From Herbidospora daliensis (GTDB lineage Bacteria; Actinomycetota; Actinomycetes; Streptosporangiales; Streptosporangiaceae), in the NCBI RefSeq assembly GCF_001570585.1, contig NZ_BBXF01000004.1, positions 124,001-188,000 of the forward strand: a stretch of 64,000 bases of DNA, read 5' to 3'. A program made the translations under genes and the position numbers. Position 1 is the stretch's first letter. Every line of letters starts with the position of its first letter. Below the pieces are notes generated by a model that worked only from the letters and a program-made list of their open reading frames with translations, searched no databases and was not told the origin of the DNA. Of the stretch, positions 16,839-25,253 are shown one piece after another.

Positions 16839-17477
16839 GTGCCTGACCAGCGGACGCTCGCGCGCCCGGCCGTTTCGGCCGAGAGCTGGCTGAGGGACGC
16901 CCGCCGCGCGCGCCTGCTGTCGGTGGCGACCCTCGGCTGGCTCGGCGCCGAAAGCCTGGTCGGCGTGTACGCCGGCTGGACCGCCGACTCGGTCGCGCTG
17001 CTCGGCTGGGGCCTCTCGGCCCTGGTCGAGGCGCTGGCCAGCCTCATCGTGTTGTGGCGCTTCACCGGCGCCCGCCTGGTGTCGCCGCTGGCCGAGTTCC
17101 GCGCGACCCGGATGGTCGCGGTGAGCTTCTGGCTGCTGGCGCCCTATCTCGTCCTGCACGTGCTCCACGACCTGGAGAACGGTCACCGGGCCGCGCCGAC
17201 CGCCCTCGGCGTCCTGGTCACCACGATCAGCCTGGTCAGCATGCCGGTCCTCGGATGGGCCAAACGGCGGGTCGGGGCCCGCCTGGCCTCGGCGGCGACG
17301 AGGGGCGAGGGCACCCAGAACGTGCTCTGCGGGCTGACCGCCGCCGGGGTGCTCGCCGGGTTCGCGGCGGGTTCGATCGGGTGGTGGTGGGCCGACCCGC
17401 TGGTGGCGCTCTCGCTCGCGGCGATCGCCGTCTTCGAGGGCGGCAGGGCCTGGCGCGGGCACGTCTGCGACCACTGA
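16839..17477 (+). CDS. CDF-like cation transporter family membrane protein
   Basis: A 212-residue membrane protein with five to six hydrophobic segments, resembling the short cation-diffusion-facilitator homologues of actinobacteria. Visible elements are SVALLGWGLSALVEALAS, LWRFTGARL and the last segment WWWADPLVALSLA. In CDF transporters the metal site uses Asp or His residues in segments 2 and 5. Here the segment-2 Asp is Ser (GWGLSALVE) while the segment-5 Asp (WADPL) remains, so metal transport is doubtful. Starts GTG 16839 and GTG 16815 are both possible. Confidence 0.7.
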   Translation: MPDQRTLARPAVSAESWLRDARRARLLSVATLGWLGAESLVGVYAGWTADSVALLGWGLSALVEALASLIVLWRFTGARLVSPLAEFRATRMVAVSFWLLAPYLVLHVLHDLENGHRAAPTALGVLVTTISLVSMPVLGWAKRRVGARLASAATRGEGTQNVLCGLTAAGVLAGFAAGSIGWWWADPLVALSLAAIAVFEGGRAWRGHVCDH

Positions 17478-17680
17478 AGCGAGAGCACGGCGACGTCCAT
17501 GCCGGCGTCGCGGAGGGCGTCGATCACCTCTGAGGCGCCGCCCGGGACCGTCCAGACCCGGCCGTGGCGGCCCGTCAGCTGGACCGCGCGCAGCCCCGGA
17601 ACCGCCCGCATCGCCTCTCTGGCCGAGGGCGGCAGGCCGGGGCGGTTGAACTCCAGCAGGAGGAGATCTCCGTCACGCAT
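17183..17680 (-). CDS. Hypothetical protein overlapping the CDF-like gene
   Basis: On the minus strand, a frame starting ATG 17680 (or 17728) encodes about 70 residues outside other genes: MRDGDLLLLEFNRPGLPPSA, then LRAVQLTGRHGRVWTVPGG and EVIDALRDAGMDVAVLSLQ. It looks like an alpha/beta protein with good third-base GC. The frame has no stop until 17183, so it would overlap the CDF-like gene tail to tail by 295 bases. Such overlap is unusual; a sequence error or a shorter real product is possible. No family is recognised. Confidence 0.4.
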   Translation of the reverse strand: MRDGDLLLLEFNRPGLPPSAREAMRAVPGLRAVQLTGRHGRVWTVPGGASEVIDALRDAGMDVAVLSLQWSQTCPRQALPPSKTAIAASESATSGSAHHHPIEPAANPASTPAAVSPQSTFWVPSPLVAAEARRAPTRRLAHPRTGMLTRLIVVTRTPRAVGAAR

Positions 17681-17721
17681 CCCAGCCCCCCGGGTGCCTA
17701 TTCGCCCGATTTGACGAACAC

Positions 17722-17755
17722 GATACATCGCGAGATCGAGAAGTCAAGATGTATC
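17722..17755. promoter_or_regulatory. Inverted repeat with GATACATC arms
   Basis: GATACATC (17722-17729) and GATGTATC (17748-17755) are exact reverse complements, and each is followed by GCGA. The spacing of 18 bases gives about 2.5 helical turns centre to centre. The site lies between the minus-strand hypothetical gene and the solute-binding/VWA gene and is a plausible operator. The regulator is unknown; TCGCGA cores with AT flanks recall PadR-type sites, but no PadR gene is in the window. Confidence 0.45.
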
Positions 17756-17815
17756 GCGATGCCCATCATCGCAGTAAAAGGACCGTTTTGCCGGTCTAAT
17801 GGTTGCCACTATGGT

Positions 17816-17832
17816 TCCGTAAGCATTACGGA
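17816..17832. promoter_or_regulatory. Palindrome TCCGTAA-N3-TTACGGA
   Basis: A perfect seven-base inverted repeat with a three-base centre, 53 bases upstream of the GTG of the solute-binding/VWA gene. It is in the right place to control that gene as an operator. It could also be a small hairpin in its leader. Confidence 0.45.
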
Positions 17833-17884
17833 GAATCTCCCTTTTGCCTGGCGGGGAGAGCAATCGACTGACGAAGAGGCCATC

Positions 17885-19663
17885 GTGGGACGTCACCGCA
17901 CTGACGAGATCGAGGGCGGCTACCCCGCGTACGAGCAGCCCGCCACCCGCCGGAAGTCGGCAGGGCCGGGCAAGGTGCTCGTCCCGCTGGCGGGGGCCGT
18001 GGCCCTCGCGGTACTGCTGGGCGTGGCCGCGTACGTCGTGGTGAACAAGGACTCCGCCGGGTGCTCCGGCGAGAAGGTGTCGTTGTTCGTCGCCGTCGCC
18101 AAGGACATCGAACCGGCCGTGAGCGAGATCGCCGAGCGGTTCGTGAAGGCGGAGAAGACCGTCGACGGCAGCTGCATCGACGTGGCCGTGAAGGGGGCCG
18201 ACTCCGACGGGGTCGCCGCCGCGCTGACCGGGACCGGCGGGGCCAGTTCCGCGCCCGACCTGTGGATCCCCGACTCGTCGTTGTGGTTGTCGCAGATGCC
18301 GGCCAAGTCGGCGCCCAAGGTGAGCGGCAACCTGGCGACCTCGCCGATCGTGCTGGCCGCGCCGAAGGCCGCCGCCGCGAAGCTGGCCGAGTCGCTGGAG
18401 CCGAGCTGGACCGGCATGATGACGGCCGCCAACGCCGCCAACCCCGACGGGCTCGCGAGCAAGGTGCGCGTGGTCGTGCTCGACCCCGCCAAGAACGCCG
18501 CCGGGCTCGGCGCGCTGCTGGCCGGGGCCGGGATCCTGCAGCAGAGCGGCGACGAGGGCTCCGAGGAGCTGCTGGTCGGCGTGCTGCGGCAGTTGTCGGA
18601 GTCGAAGGTGACCTCGCCCGACAACCTGTTCGCGACCCTGTCGAAGGCCGCCACCCGGGTGCCGATCGGGGTGACCTCCGAGCAGTCGGTGTGGGCGTTC
18701 AACAAGGCGAACAAGAACGCGGCCGTGGCGCTCTATCCGGCCGAGGGCACCGTCAACCTCGACTACCCGATCATCACCACGGCGAAGGACCCCGAGAGCG
18801 CCCAGGCCGCCAAGCTGTTCACCACCGAACTCGCCTCGGCCGCCTCCCGCAAGACCATCCAGGGCCTGGGCTTCCGCACCCCCGAGGGCCAGGGCAGCGT
18901 GCTGACCCCCGAGTCGGGCATGCGGGCCGAGGCCCCGACGGCCCTGCCGATCCCCGACGCCAAGACCGTCGTCAAGCTCGCGCAGTCGTGGAAGCGCGTC
19001 GGCCTGGGCACCAAGTTGCTGTCGCTCCTGGACGTCTCGGGCACGATGGCGCTGCCCGCCGACTCCTCCGGCATCACCCGCATGCAGGCCATCTCGCAGG
19101 TCAGTACCGAGGGCCTGAAGCTGTTCCCGGACAAGACCGAGATCGGGACCTGGATCTTCTCCGACAACCTCAACGGCGAGAAGGTCGACTGGAAGGAGAC
19201 GGTCCCGGTCGGGCCGCTCGCCCAGCAGATCGACGGGGTGACCCGGCGCGAGGTGATCGCCCAGCAGATGACCCAGATCAAGGCGATCCCCACGGGCAAC
19301 ACCGGCCTCAACGACTCGCTCTGGGCGGCGTACCAGAAGATGACCGCCGAGTACGAGGCCGACAAGATCAACACGATCCTGCTGTTCACCGACGGCGTCG
19401 GCAACGACGACCCGAGCGGCGGCATCACCAACGGGGGCATCCTCAAGCGCCTCAAGTCGGCGTACGACCCCGCCAAGCCGGTGTCGGTGCTGGTCATCTC
19501 GTTCAACACCCAGGGCGACGAGAACCGCGCCCAGATGGAGAACATCGCCAAGGCGACCGGCGGCACGGCGTACTTCCCGGAGACGGTGCTGGAGATCAGG
19601 AACATCTTCCTGCAGGGCATCGCCCGCCGGTTGTGCGCGCCCAACTGCCCCAGCGCCAAATAA
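17885..19663 (+). CDS. Membrane-anchored substrate-binding and VWA-domain protein
   Basis: A 592-residue protein. The GTG at 17885 has AAGAGG seven bases upstream; the long upstream extension is rejected. The layout is a short cytoplasmic start, one membrane segment (about 32-52), a periplasmic-binding-protein-like domain (about 60-360, KVSLFVAVAKDIEPAVSEIA, later YPAEGTVNLDYP), and a von Willebrand A domain (about 375-580) with the MIDAS motif LLDVSGTM and the later LLFTDGVGNDD. The combination resembles extracellular sensors or adhesion-type proteins of actinobacteria, with metal-dependent ligand binding by VWA. No ABC permease is adjacent, so transport is unlikely. It ends with two Cys that may pair. 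Confidence 0.83.
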   Translation: MGRHRTDEIEGGYPAYEQPATRRKSAGPGKVLVPLAGAVALAVLLGVAAYVVVNKDSAGCSGEKVSLFVAVAKDIEPAVSEIAERFVKAEKTVDGSCIDVAVKGADSDGVAAALTGTGGASSAPDLWIPDSSLWLSQMPAKSAPKVSGNLATSPIVLAAPKAAAAKLAESLEPSWTGMMTAANAANPDGLASKVRVVVLDPAKNAAGLGALLAGAGILQQSGDEGSEELLVGVLRQLSESKVTSPDNLFATLSKAATRVPIGVTSEQSVWAFNKANKNAAVALYPAEGTVNLDYPIITTAKDPESAQAAKLFTTELASAASRKTIQGLGFRTPEGQGSVLTPESGMRAEAPTALPIPDAKTVVKLAQSWKRVGLGTKLLSLLDVSGTMALPADSSGITRMQAISQVSTEGLKLFPDKTEIGTWIFSDNLNGEKVDWKETVPVGPLAQQIDGVTRREVIAQQMTQIKAIPTGNTGLNDSLWAAYQKMTAEYEADKINTILLFTDGVGNDDPSGGITNGGILKRLKSAYDPAKPVSVLVISFNTQGDENRAQMENIAKATGGTAYFPETVLEIRNIFLQGIARRLCAPNCPSAK

Positions 19664-19689
19664 TCTTCACCTGAGTCACAGGAGTCGCT

Positions 19690-19729
19690 GTCTTCCCAGG
19701 TCATGCCACTTGAGCATGGCCTGGAAGAC
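19690..19729 (+). terminator. Long hairpin after the VWA gene
   Basis: The arm 19690-19706 pairs with 19714-19729 (core CTTCC, AGG, CATGC against GCATG, CCT, GGAAG) with one bulged C, one G-T pair and a seven-base loop. It begins 26 bases after the stop. There is no T-run, but stems this long terminate well in actinobacteria. Confidence 0.65.
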
Positions 19730-19804
19730 GGTAAACGCGGCGCCGGAAAGGGGCGTCCTTCTCGTGTGGGGACCGGCAGGTCCTGTTCTCGGGGAGGAAT
19801 TCCG

Positions 19805-21472
19805 TTGCCCGGATGGCCGACCGTCGGCCGAGCCGACGACAACCGTCTGCTCGACGCGTTGAAGCGCGACGACGCGCACGCACCAGCCAGCCTGTACGAC
19901 GCGTACGCCGACCGGCTGAACGACTACGCCTACAGCCGCCTGCGCGACTTCGACCTGGCCGCGAGCGCCGTCCACGACGCCCTCGTGCTCGCGGTCGCCT
20001 CGGTGGGCCGGCTGGCGGAGACGCAGAAGCTGCGCGCCTGGCTCTACGCCCTGGTGCGCTTCCAGTGCGCGTCGCGGACGCCGGGCACGGCGACGACGCC
20101 GATCGACCTGGCCGACAGCCCCGACCCCGAGATGACCATGCTCGTCCACGAGGCGCTGGGCGAGCTGAGCGGGCCCGAGCGCGAGGTGCTGGAGCTGTCC
20201 TTACGCCACGACCTCACCCCGGCCGAGGCGGGCGCGGTGCTGGGGCTGACCTCCCGCCAGGCGGCGACGCGGCTGGATCGGGCCCGCGACCACCTGGAGA
20301 ACTCGGCCGCCGCGGTGGTGCTGGCGCGCACCGGCCGGGCCCACTGCCCCGACCTGTCGGCGATGGTCGACTCGTGGGACGGCCCGCTGAGCACGCTGCT
20401 GCGCCAGCGGCTGAGCCGCCACATCGCGGGCTGCGAGGTCTGCGCCGAGGGCCGCGAGCGGCACGTCTCTGCGCCGAAGCTGCTGGAGATGGTGCCGGTG
20501 GCGTTCCCTCCGCTGTCGCTGCGCCGCCGGGTCGTGGACACCTGCGCCCACCCGGAACGAGACGAAACGAAGATCCTCATCGTGCGGGACGGGGATCACT
20601 TCGACCGGAACGGATTCCCCGTTCCGGTCGGGCGGCGGCCCCGAGTGAAGCGGGGCCGCCGGGCGGGGGGAGTGTCACGGCGGGCGGCGGGGAAGAAGAA
20701 GTCCCGGCGCGCGACGCCCGCCGTGGCCGCTCTCGGCGTGGCCCTGGTCGCGGGGGGCGGGGTGTTCTGGCTCAACGGGGCCGTCGCCGGCGCGCCGACC
20801 CGCATCGAGGCCATGCCGCAGCCCACGGACGACGTGGTCCAGGCCCCCCAGTACGAGACCACCGAGGAGGACACCGCGCCCCCGCCGCCGGAGGAGACCC
20901 CGGCGGCCGACCCGACGCCGGTGGAGGCCGAGCAGACCTCCTCCACGCAGGCCCCCGCCCCGGTCGCCACGGCGGCCGGGCAGCCCTCGGCGCGGCCCCG
21001 GCCGACCCGCACGCCCGCGAGGACCCCCAAGCCCACCCGGCGGCCGAACGCCGCCCCGGCCGCGCTGTCGATGACCTGCCCCGGAGACGTCGGCGACTCC
21101 TCCGGCGGGGTGCTCTACCTCACCGCCAGGAACGCTCCAATCGCCTGGAGCGCCCGCGCGGGCGACAACGTCTCGATCGCCCCGGCGCGCGGGGTGCTGA
21201 AGAAGGGCGCGAGCGGGCGCATGACGATCTCGATCGTCGACCCGAAGTCGGCCGGCGGCGCCACGATCGCGATCACCTCGCCCGGCGGCAACCCGTCGTG
21301 CCGGATCACCTGGCGCGGCGACGGCTACTCCCCGCCCGGCGGCGGGGTGCCCGACCCGACCAACCCGCCCCGGCCGACCCCGACGCCCCCGAAGACCGAC
21401 GAGCCGACCTCGGCGCCCAGCGAGACCCCGGCGACCCAGGTGTCGGAGGGGCCCCAGCAACCTCTGCAATAA
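19805..21472 (+). CDS. ECF sigma factor fused to zinc finger, membrane segment and extracellular domain
   Basis: A 555-residue fusion. TTG 19805 is chosen for the strong GGGGAGGAA just upstream. Residues about 10-75 form sigma region 2 (SLYDAYADRLNDYAYSRL) and about 105-160 region 4 (LSGPEREVLELSLRHDLT, then TSRQAATRLDRARDHL). A zinc-finger-like HIAGCEVCAEG (H-x3-C-x2-C, about 203-210), typical of anti-sigma factors, follows. A single membrane span (about 302-325), a Pro/Thr-rich linker and a beta-rich extracellular domain (about 420-515, ending with a Cys pair) complete it. So sigma factor, anti-sigma element and sensor-like domain are on one chain. It probably regulates surface or envelope genes, perhaps the VWA gene upstream. 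This is inferred from architecture only. Confidence 0.82.
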   Translation: MPGWPTVGRADDNRLLDALKRDDAHAPASLYDAYADRLNDYAYSRLRDFDLAASAVHDALVLAVASVGRLAETQKLRAWLYALVRFQCASRTPGTATTPIDLADSPDPEMTMLVHEALGELSGPEREVLELSLRHDLTPAEAGAVLGLTSRQAATRLDRARDHLENSAAAVVLARTGRAHCPDLSAMVDSWDGPLSTLLRQRLSRHIAGCEVCAEGRERHVSAPKLLEMVPVAFPPLSLRRRVVDTCAHPERDETKILIVRDGDHFDRNGFPVPVGRRPRVKRGRRAGGVSRRAAGKKKSRRATPAVAALGVALVAGGGVFWLNGAVAGAPTRIEAMPQPTDDVVQAPQYETTEEDTAPPPPEETPAADPTPVEAEQTSSTQAPAPVATAAGQPSARPRPTRTPARTPKPTRRPNAAPAALSMTCPGDVGDSSGGVLYLTARNAPIAWSARAGDNVSIAPARGVLKKGASGRMTISIVDPKSAGGATIAITSPGGNPSCRITWRGDGYSPPGGGVPDPTNPPRPTPTPPKTDEPTSAPSETPATQVSEGPQQPLQ

Positions 21473-21605
21473 CACGGGCGGTTGCCGAGTCGTTACCGAT
21501 AGAGTCCTGGTCCTTTGTGAACCGGGCGCTGCGGAAGAGCGTCGCCATTGACGCGCGTGTCCCCGGTTGATCCTATGAAGTGCCTCCACCAGCCGGGAGA
21601 GTGAC

Positions 21606-21971
21606 ATGGGGACCAGTAAGACCGTCCTGATCGGTGTGGTCGGTGCGCTGTGCGTGGCGGGAGCCGTGCTCGCGCTGGCCGACGTGCAGACGCCCGCCAG
21701 GCTGATCTTGACGCCCCTGTTCCTGCTCCTGGCGCCCGGCGTGGCCATCGCCGGGTTGTTGCGTGATCGTGACCCCCTATCGGCACTAACCGTGGGACTG
21801 GCCGCCAGTCTGGCTGTCAACGTTCTTCTCGCCGAGGCGATGCTCCTCTTCGACGCATGGTCACCGCGTGCCGGCGTGGCCACCGTCGCGGTCGTGAGCG
21901 CGTTTCTGGTGATCCTGCGCCAGCTTCACCGCCCCCGCACTCGCGTCACCCCCGCCAGAACTCCCGGGTGA
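21606..21971 (+). CDS. Small multi-pass membrane protein
   Basis: A 121-residue protein with three or four hydrophobic segments (VLIGVVGALCVAGAVLAL, LILTPLFLLLAPGVAIAGLL, LTVGLAASLAVNVLLAEA). The ATG at 21606 has a GGGAGAG site. I recognise no specific family beyond a resemblance to the DUF1616-type membrane region of actinobacterial polysaccharide loci. It stands just upstream of the glycosyltransferase operon. Confidence 0.65.
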   Translation: MGTSKTVLIGVVGALCVAGAVLALADVQTPARLILTPLFLLLAPGVAIAGLLRDRDPLSALTVGLAASLAVNVLLAEAMLLFDAWSPRAGVATVAVVSAFLVILRQLHRPRTRVTPARTPG

Positions 21972-22093
21972 CGACCCCACACCACCCTCTGCCCCACGAC
22001 CGGGACGAGCCCCTGACCCATCTCGTCCAGTCGCGCCGGTCCGCTGGCAGTCTCCGCTCATGACAGACCGCCCGGAAGGACATTTCCGTCACC

Positions 22094-22897
22094 ATGAGTC
22101 CCGAGATCACCGGCCTGCGGCCGCTTCCGCACGTCGAGCGATACACGCCCCTCGGCCCCCACCTCGCGGTCTCGCCGACCGTCAGCGTCGTCGTGCCGGC
22201 GATGAACGAGGCCGAGAACCTGCCCCACGTGTTCGCCACCCTGCCGACCTGGGTCCACGAGGTCGTCCTGGTCGACGGTCACTCGACCGACGACACCGTC
22301 GAGGTGGCCCGGCGGCTGCGGCCGGGGCTGCGCATCGTCCACCAGACCGGCCGGGGCAAGGGCGACGCCCTGGCCGCCGGGTTCGCGGCCTGCACGGGCG
22401 ACATCATCGTGATGATCGACGCCGACGGCTCGACCGACGGCCGCGAGATCATCCACTTCGTCAGCGCCCTGGTCAGCGGGGCCGACTTCGCCAAGGGCTC
22501 GCGGTACGTGCCCGGCGGCGGCAGCGACGACCTCACGGTCACCCGGCGGGCCGGCAACAGCGTGCTGCGCACGATCGTCAACACGCTCTACCGCACCCGG
22601 TACACCGATCTCTGCTACGGCTACAACGCCTTCTGGGCCCGCCACCTGCCCGCGCTCGACCTCGACTGCGAGGGCTTCGAGGTCGAGACGCTGATGAACA
22701 TCCGGGCGGCCAGGGCGGGGCTGCGGGTGCACGAGGTGCCCAGTCACGAACGCTGCCGCATCCACGGGGAGTCGAACCTGCGGGCGATCCGCGACGGGCT
22801 GCGGGTGCTGCGCACGATCGTGCGGGAGTGGCGCCGCCGCCGCGCCGCCCCCGCGCCGCTGCCGCAACCGGCCACGGCCGACCAGGGCGCGGCATGA
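22094..22897 (+). CDS. Glycosyltransferase family 2 (dolichol-phosphate-mannose type)
   Basis: A 267-residue GT-A enzyme. Features in order are VSVVVPAMNEAENLPHV, VVLVDGHSTDDTVEVAR, GRGKGDALAAGF, IVMIDADGSTDG (the metal-binding DxD about 107-113) and LCYGYNAFW. It likely transfers a sugar from a nucleotide donor to polyprenyl phosphate or another acceptor. It is the first of three coupled genes, its stop overlapping the next ATG. The stretch ending in RRRRAAPAP is a basic tail rather than a membrane anchor. Confidence 0.88.
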   Translation: MSPEITGLRPLPHVERYTPLGPHLAVSPTVSVVVPAMNEAENLPHVFATLPTWVHEVVLVDGHSTDDTVEVARRLRPGLRIVHQTGRGKGDALAAGFAACTGDIIVMIDADGSTDGREIIHFVSALVSGADFAKGSRYVPGGGSDDLTVTRRAGNSVLRTIVNTLYRTRYTDLCYGYNAFWARHLPALDLDCEGFEVETLMNIRAARAGLRVHEVPSHERCRIHGESNLRAIRDGLRVLRTIVREWRRRRAAPAPLPQPATADQGAA

Positions 22898-23799
22898 ACA
22901 CCTCCGTGGTGATCTGCGCGTACACCGAGGACCGCTGGGACGACATCGCCGCCGCGGTCGCCTCGGTGCGGGCCCAGACGGTGCCCGCGCGCGAGCTGCT
23001 GCTGGTCGTCGACCACAACCCCGACCTGCACCTGCGGCTCAAGCGCGCCTACCCCGACGCGATCGTGCTGGAGAACGTGCACGACCGGGGGTTGTCGGGC
23101 GGCAAGAACACCGGTACCGAGGCGGCCACCGGCGCCTACGTCGCGTTCCTCGACGACGACGCGGTGGCCGACCCGGGCTGGATCGAGGGCCTGGAGTCGG
23201 CCATGGCGGAGCTGGGCGTCGTCGGCGCGGGCGGGGCCACCCGCCCGCTGTGGGCCACCCGGCGGCCCCGCTGGTTCCCGGTGGAGTTCGACTGGACGGT
23301 CGGCTGCACCTACCGGGGCATGCCGGAGACCCGCGCGCCGATCCGCAACGTGATGGGCGGCAACGCGATCTTCCGCCGCGACGTGATCGGGGCGGTCGGC
23401 GGGTTCTCCACCGGCATCGGCCGCAGCGTCGACGGCCGTGAGAGCAGGCCGCTGGGCTGCGAGGAGACCGAGTTCTGCATCCGGCTCACCCAGCGGCTGC
23501 CCGGCTCGGTGCTGCTGTTCGAGCCGTCGGCGGGCATCGGCCACCGGGTCCCGGCGGCGCGGGAGACCTTCGGCTACTTCCGGTCCCGCTGCTACGCCGA
23601 GGGGTTGTCCAAGGCCCTGGTCACCCGGAGCGTGGGCAGCGGCGACGGGCTGGCGAGCGAGCGGTCGTACACGTTCAGGACCCTGCCGCTCGGAGCGCTG
23701 AAGGGGCTGGTCACGCTGCGCTGGGGGACGAGCGCCGCCATCGTCGTCGGGCTGGCCTGGACGACCTGGGGTTACCTGGTCGGGAAGGCACGACGATGA
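22894..23799 (+). CDS. Glycosyltransferase family 2
   Basis: A 301-residue GT2 protein starting in an ATGA overlap with the previous gene. The N-terminus TSVVICAYTEDRWDDIAAAV and the acidic metal site AFLDDDAVADPGW (about residue 87) are clear, followed by VMGGNAIFRRDVIGAVGGF and an LGCEETEFCIRL acceptor loop, typical of rhamnosyl- or glycosyltransferases acting on surface glycans. A C-terminal hydrophobic stretch (VVGLAWTTWGYLVG) may associate it with the membrane. Acceptor and sugar are unknown. Confidence 0.88.
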   Translation: MNTSVVICAYTEDRWDDIAAAVASVRAQTVPARELLLVVDHNPDLHLRLKRAYPDAIVLENVHDRGLSGGKNTGTEAATGAYVAFLDDDAVADPGWIEGLESAMAELGVVGAGGATRPLWATRRPRWFPVEFDWTVGCTYRGMPETRAPIRNVMGGNAIFRRDVIGAVGGFSTGIGRSVDGRESRPLGCEETEFCIRLTQRLPGSVLLFEPSAGIGHRVPAARETFGYFRSRCYAEGLSKALVTRSVGSGDGLASERSYTFRTLPLGALKGLVTLRWGTSAAIVVGLAWTTWGYLVGKARR

Positions 23800-24611
23800 A
23801 CACCCCGATGAACCGGGTGCCGATCCTGATGTACCACTCGGTCACCGACCGGCCCAACGCGGAGACCCGGCCGCTCGCCGTGCGGCCGGGCGACTTCGCC
23901 GAGCAGCTGGCCTACCTGGCCGCGAACGGGTTCACCCCGATGACGTTCGCGAGCCTGATCGCGGCCGTGAACGGCACCGGCGCGACGCTCCCGGCCAAGC
24001 CGGTGGTGCTCACCTTCGACGACGGCTACGCCGACTTCCACACCGAGGCGATGCCGATCCTCGACCGCTACGGTTTCCCGGCCACCCTGTTCCTGACCAC
24101 GGGCTGGGTGGCCGACGCTGGCGGCGAGGCGGCCGGCCGGCCGCTCGACCACATGGTCAGCTGGTCGCAGACCCGGGAGGCGGCGGCCCAGGGGCACGAG
24201 ATCGCCGGGCACAGCCACAGCCATCCGCAGCTCGACCAGTTGCCCGACGCCGAACTCCGGCAGGAGCTCCGGCGCGGCAAGGCGGTCCTGGAGGACAGAC
24301 TCGGACTCCCGGTGACGACGATGGCCTATCCCTACGGCTACTCCAGCGCCCGGGTCCGCCGGGAGGCCCGGCGGGCCGGGTTCTGGGCGGCGTGCGCGGT
24401 CGCCAACGACATGGCCGACCTGCCCGCCCCCGACATGCTGGCCGTTCCCCGCCTGACGGTGAGCCGGACCACCGGGCCGGGCCGGTTCGCCCGCGCCGTG
24501 GAAGGCCGGGCGCTCCCGCTGGTCTATCTCCGGGAGCGCGCGCTGACCCGTGGCTACGCCGTCGTCCGCCGGGGCAGGTACGGAATCGCGCGTTTCGCCC
24601 GAAGAGCATAA
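23796..24611 (+). CDS. Polysaccharide deacetylase (CE4)
   Basis: A 271-residue NodB-type deacetylase with the metal-binding motif LTFDDGYADFH (about 71-81), the His-rich second motif GHSHSHPQLDQ (about 138-148) and AYPYGYSS. It removes N- or O-acetyl groups from a surface polysaccharide. No signal peptide is apparent, so the protein may act in the cytoplasm on a lipid-linked glycan made by the two coupled glycosyltransferases. Start is an ATGA overlap. Confidence 0.88.
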   Translation: MNTPMNRVPILMYHSVTDRPNAETRPLAVRPGDFAEQLAYLAANGFTPMTFASLIAAVNGTGATLPAKPVVLTFDDGYADFHTEAMPILDRYGFPATLFLTTGWVADAGGEAAGRPLDHMVSWSQTREAAAQGHEIAGHSHSHPQLDQLPDAELRQELRRGKAVLEDRLGLPVTTMAYPYGYSSARVRREARRAGFWAACAVANDMADLPAPDMLAVPRLTVSRTTGPGRFARAVEGRALPLVYLRERALTRGYAVVRRGRYGIARFARRA

Positions 24612-24650
24612 GGGGAGAAAACAGGGCGACCGAGGACATGAGGGGGCACA

Positions 24651-25253
24651 GTGGCCCAGGCATGGCTACCCGTCGCCAGTCGCATTCCCGCTCCCCAGGA
24701 CGCCGGCCCCATGATCGGGGGCGCGCCCAGGGTGGTCTGGTTCATTTGGCCAGGAGACCCACAAGGGATCTCGGCCAAATCCGTGGCCCAGCGGCTCGTC
24801 CAGCTCAACCGCCCCGCCCACCTGGTGTGGAACCCGGTGACGGGGCAGATCATCCAGCAGTTGCCGCCGACCCGCGCGGCCTGCGGCCTCACCGGAGACC
24901 TCAACCGGCAGGGCCGGGTGTGCGTCCAGATCAGGGTCTTGGGGTCGGTGCACGAACCGTTCACCGACAGCAAGCTCGACGGTCTCGACGAGATCCTCGC
25001 CTGGCTCGACTCGTGGGAGGTTCCCCGGCGGTGGCCGGCCGGTCCGCCCCTACCCGTGCCCCATTCGCTGGTGCAGGACGGCAACCGCCGTCTCTGGGCC
25101 CGTGGGGGGCATTTCGGGCACTCACAGGTTCCGGGTTCCGCCGAGGGGGATCCGGGGGCCATCGACGTCGCCCGCATCATCGGAGACAGCGCGCCTCACT
25201 TAGAGGTGCCCCGTCCCCGTGAGGAGCTACGTCTCCTGGAGAGCGTGGTCTAG
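24651..25253 (+). CDS. Hypothetical protein, possible amidase/PGRP-like domain
   Basis: A 200-residue protein starting GTG 24651 with GAGGGGG just upstream. The region VVWFIWPGDPQG to NRQGRVCVQIRV and the later FGHSQVPGSAEGDPGAID resemble the HxxxP...DPG zinc-site segment of N-acetylmuramoyl-L-alanine amidase/PGRP domains seen in phage lysins and actinobacterial hypothetical proteins. There is no signal peptide. The identification rests on a few motifs. Its 3' end overlaps the convergent MocR gene by 27 bases. Confidence 0.5.
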   Translation: MAQAWLPVASRIPAPQDAGPMIGGAPRVVWFIWPGDPQGISAKSVAQRLVQLNRPAHLVWNPVTGQIIQQLPPTRAACGLTGDLNRQGRVCVQIRVLGSVHEPFTDSKLDGLDEILAWLDSWEVPRRWPAGPPLPVPHSLVQDGNRRLWARGGHFGHSQVPGSAEGDPGAIDVARIIGDSAPHLEVPRPREELRLLESVV

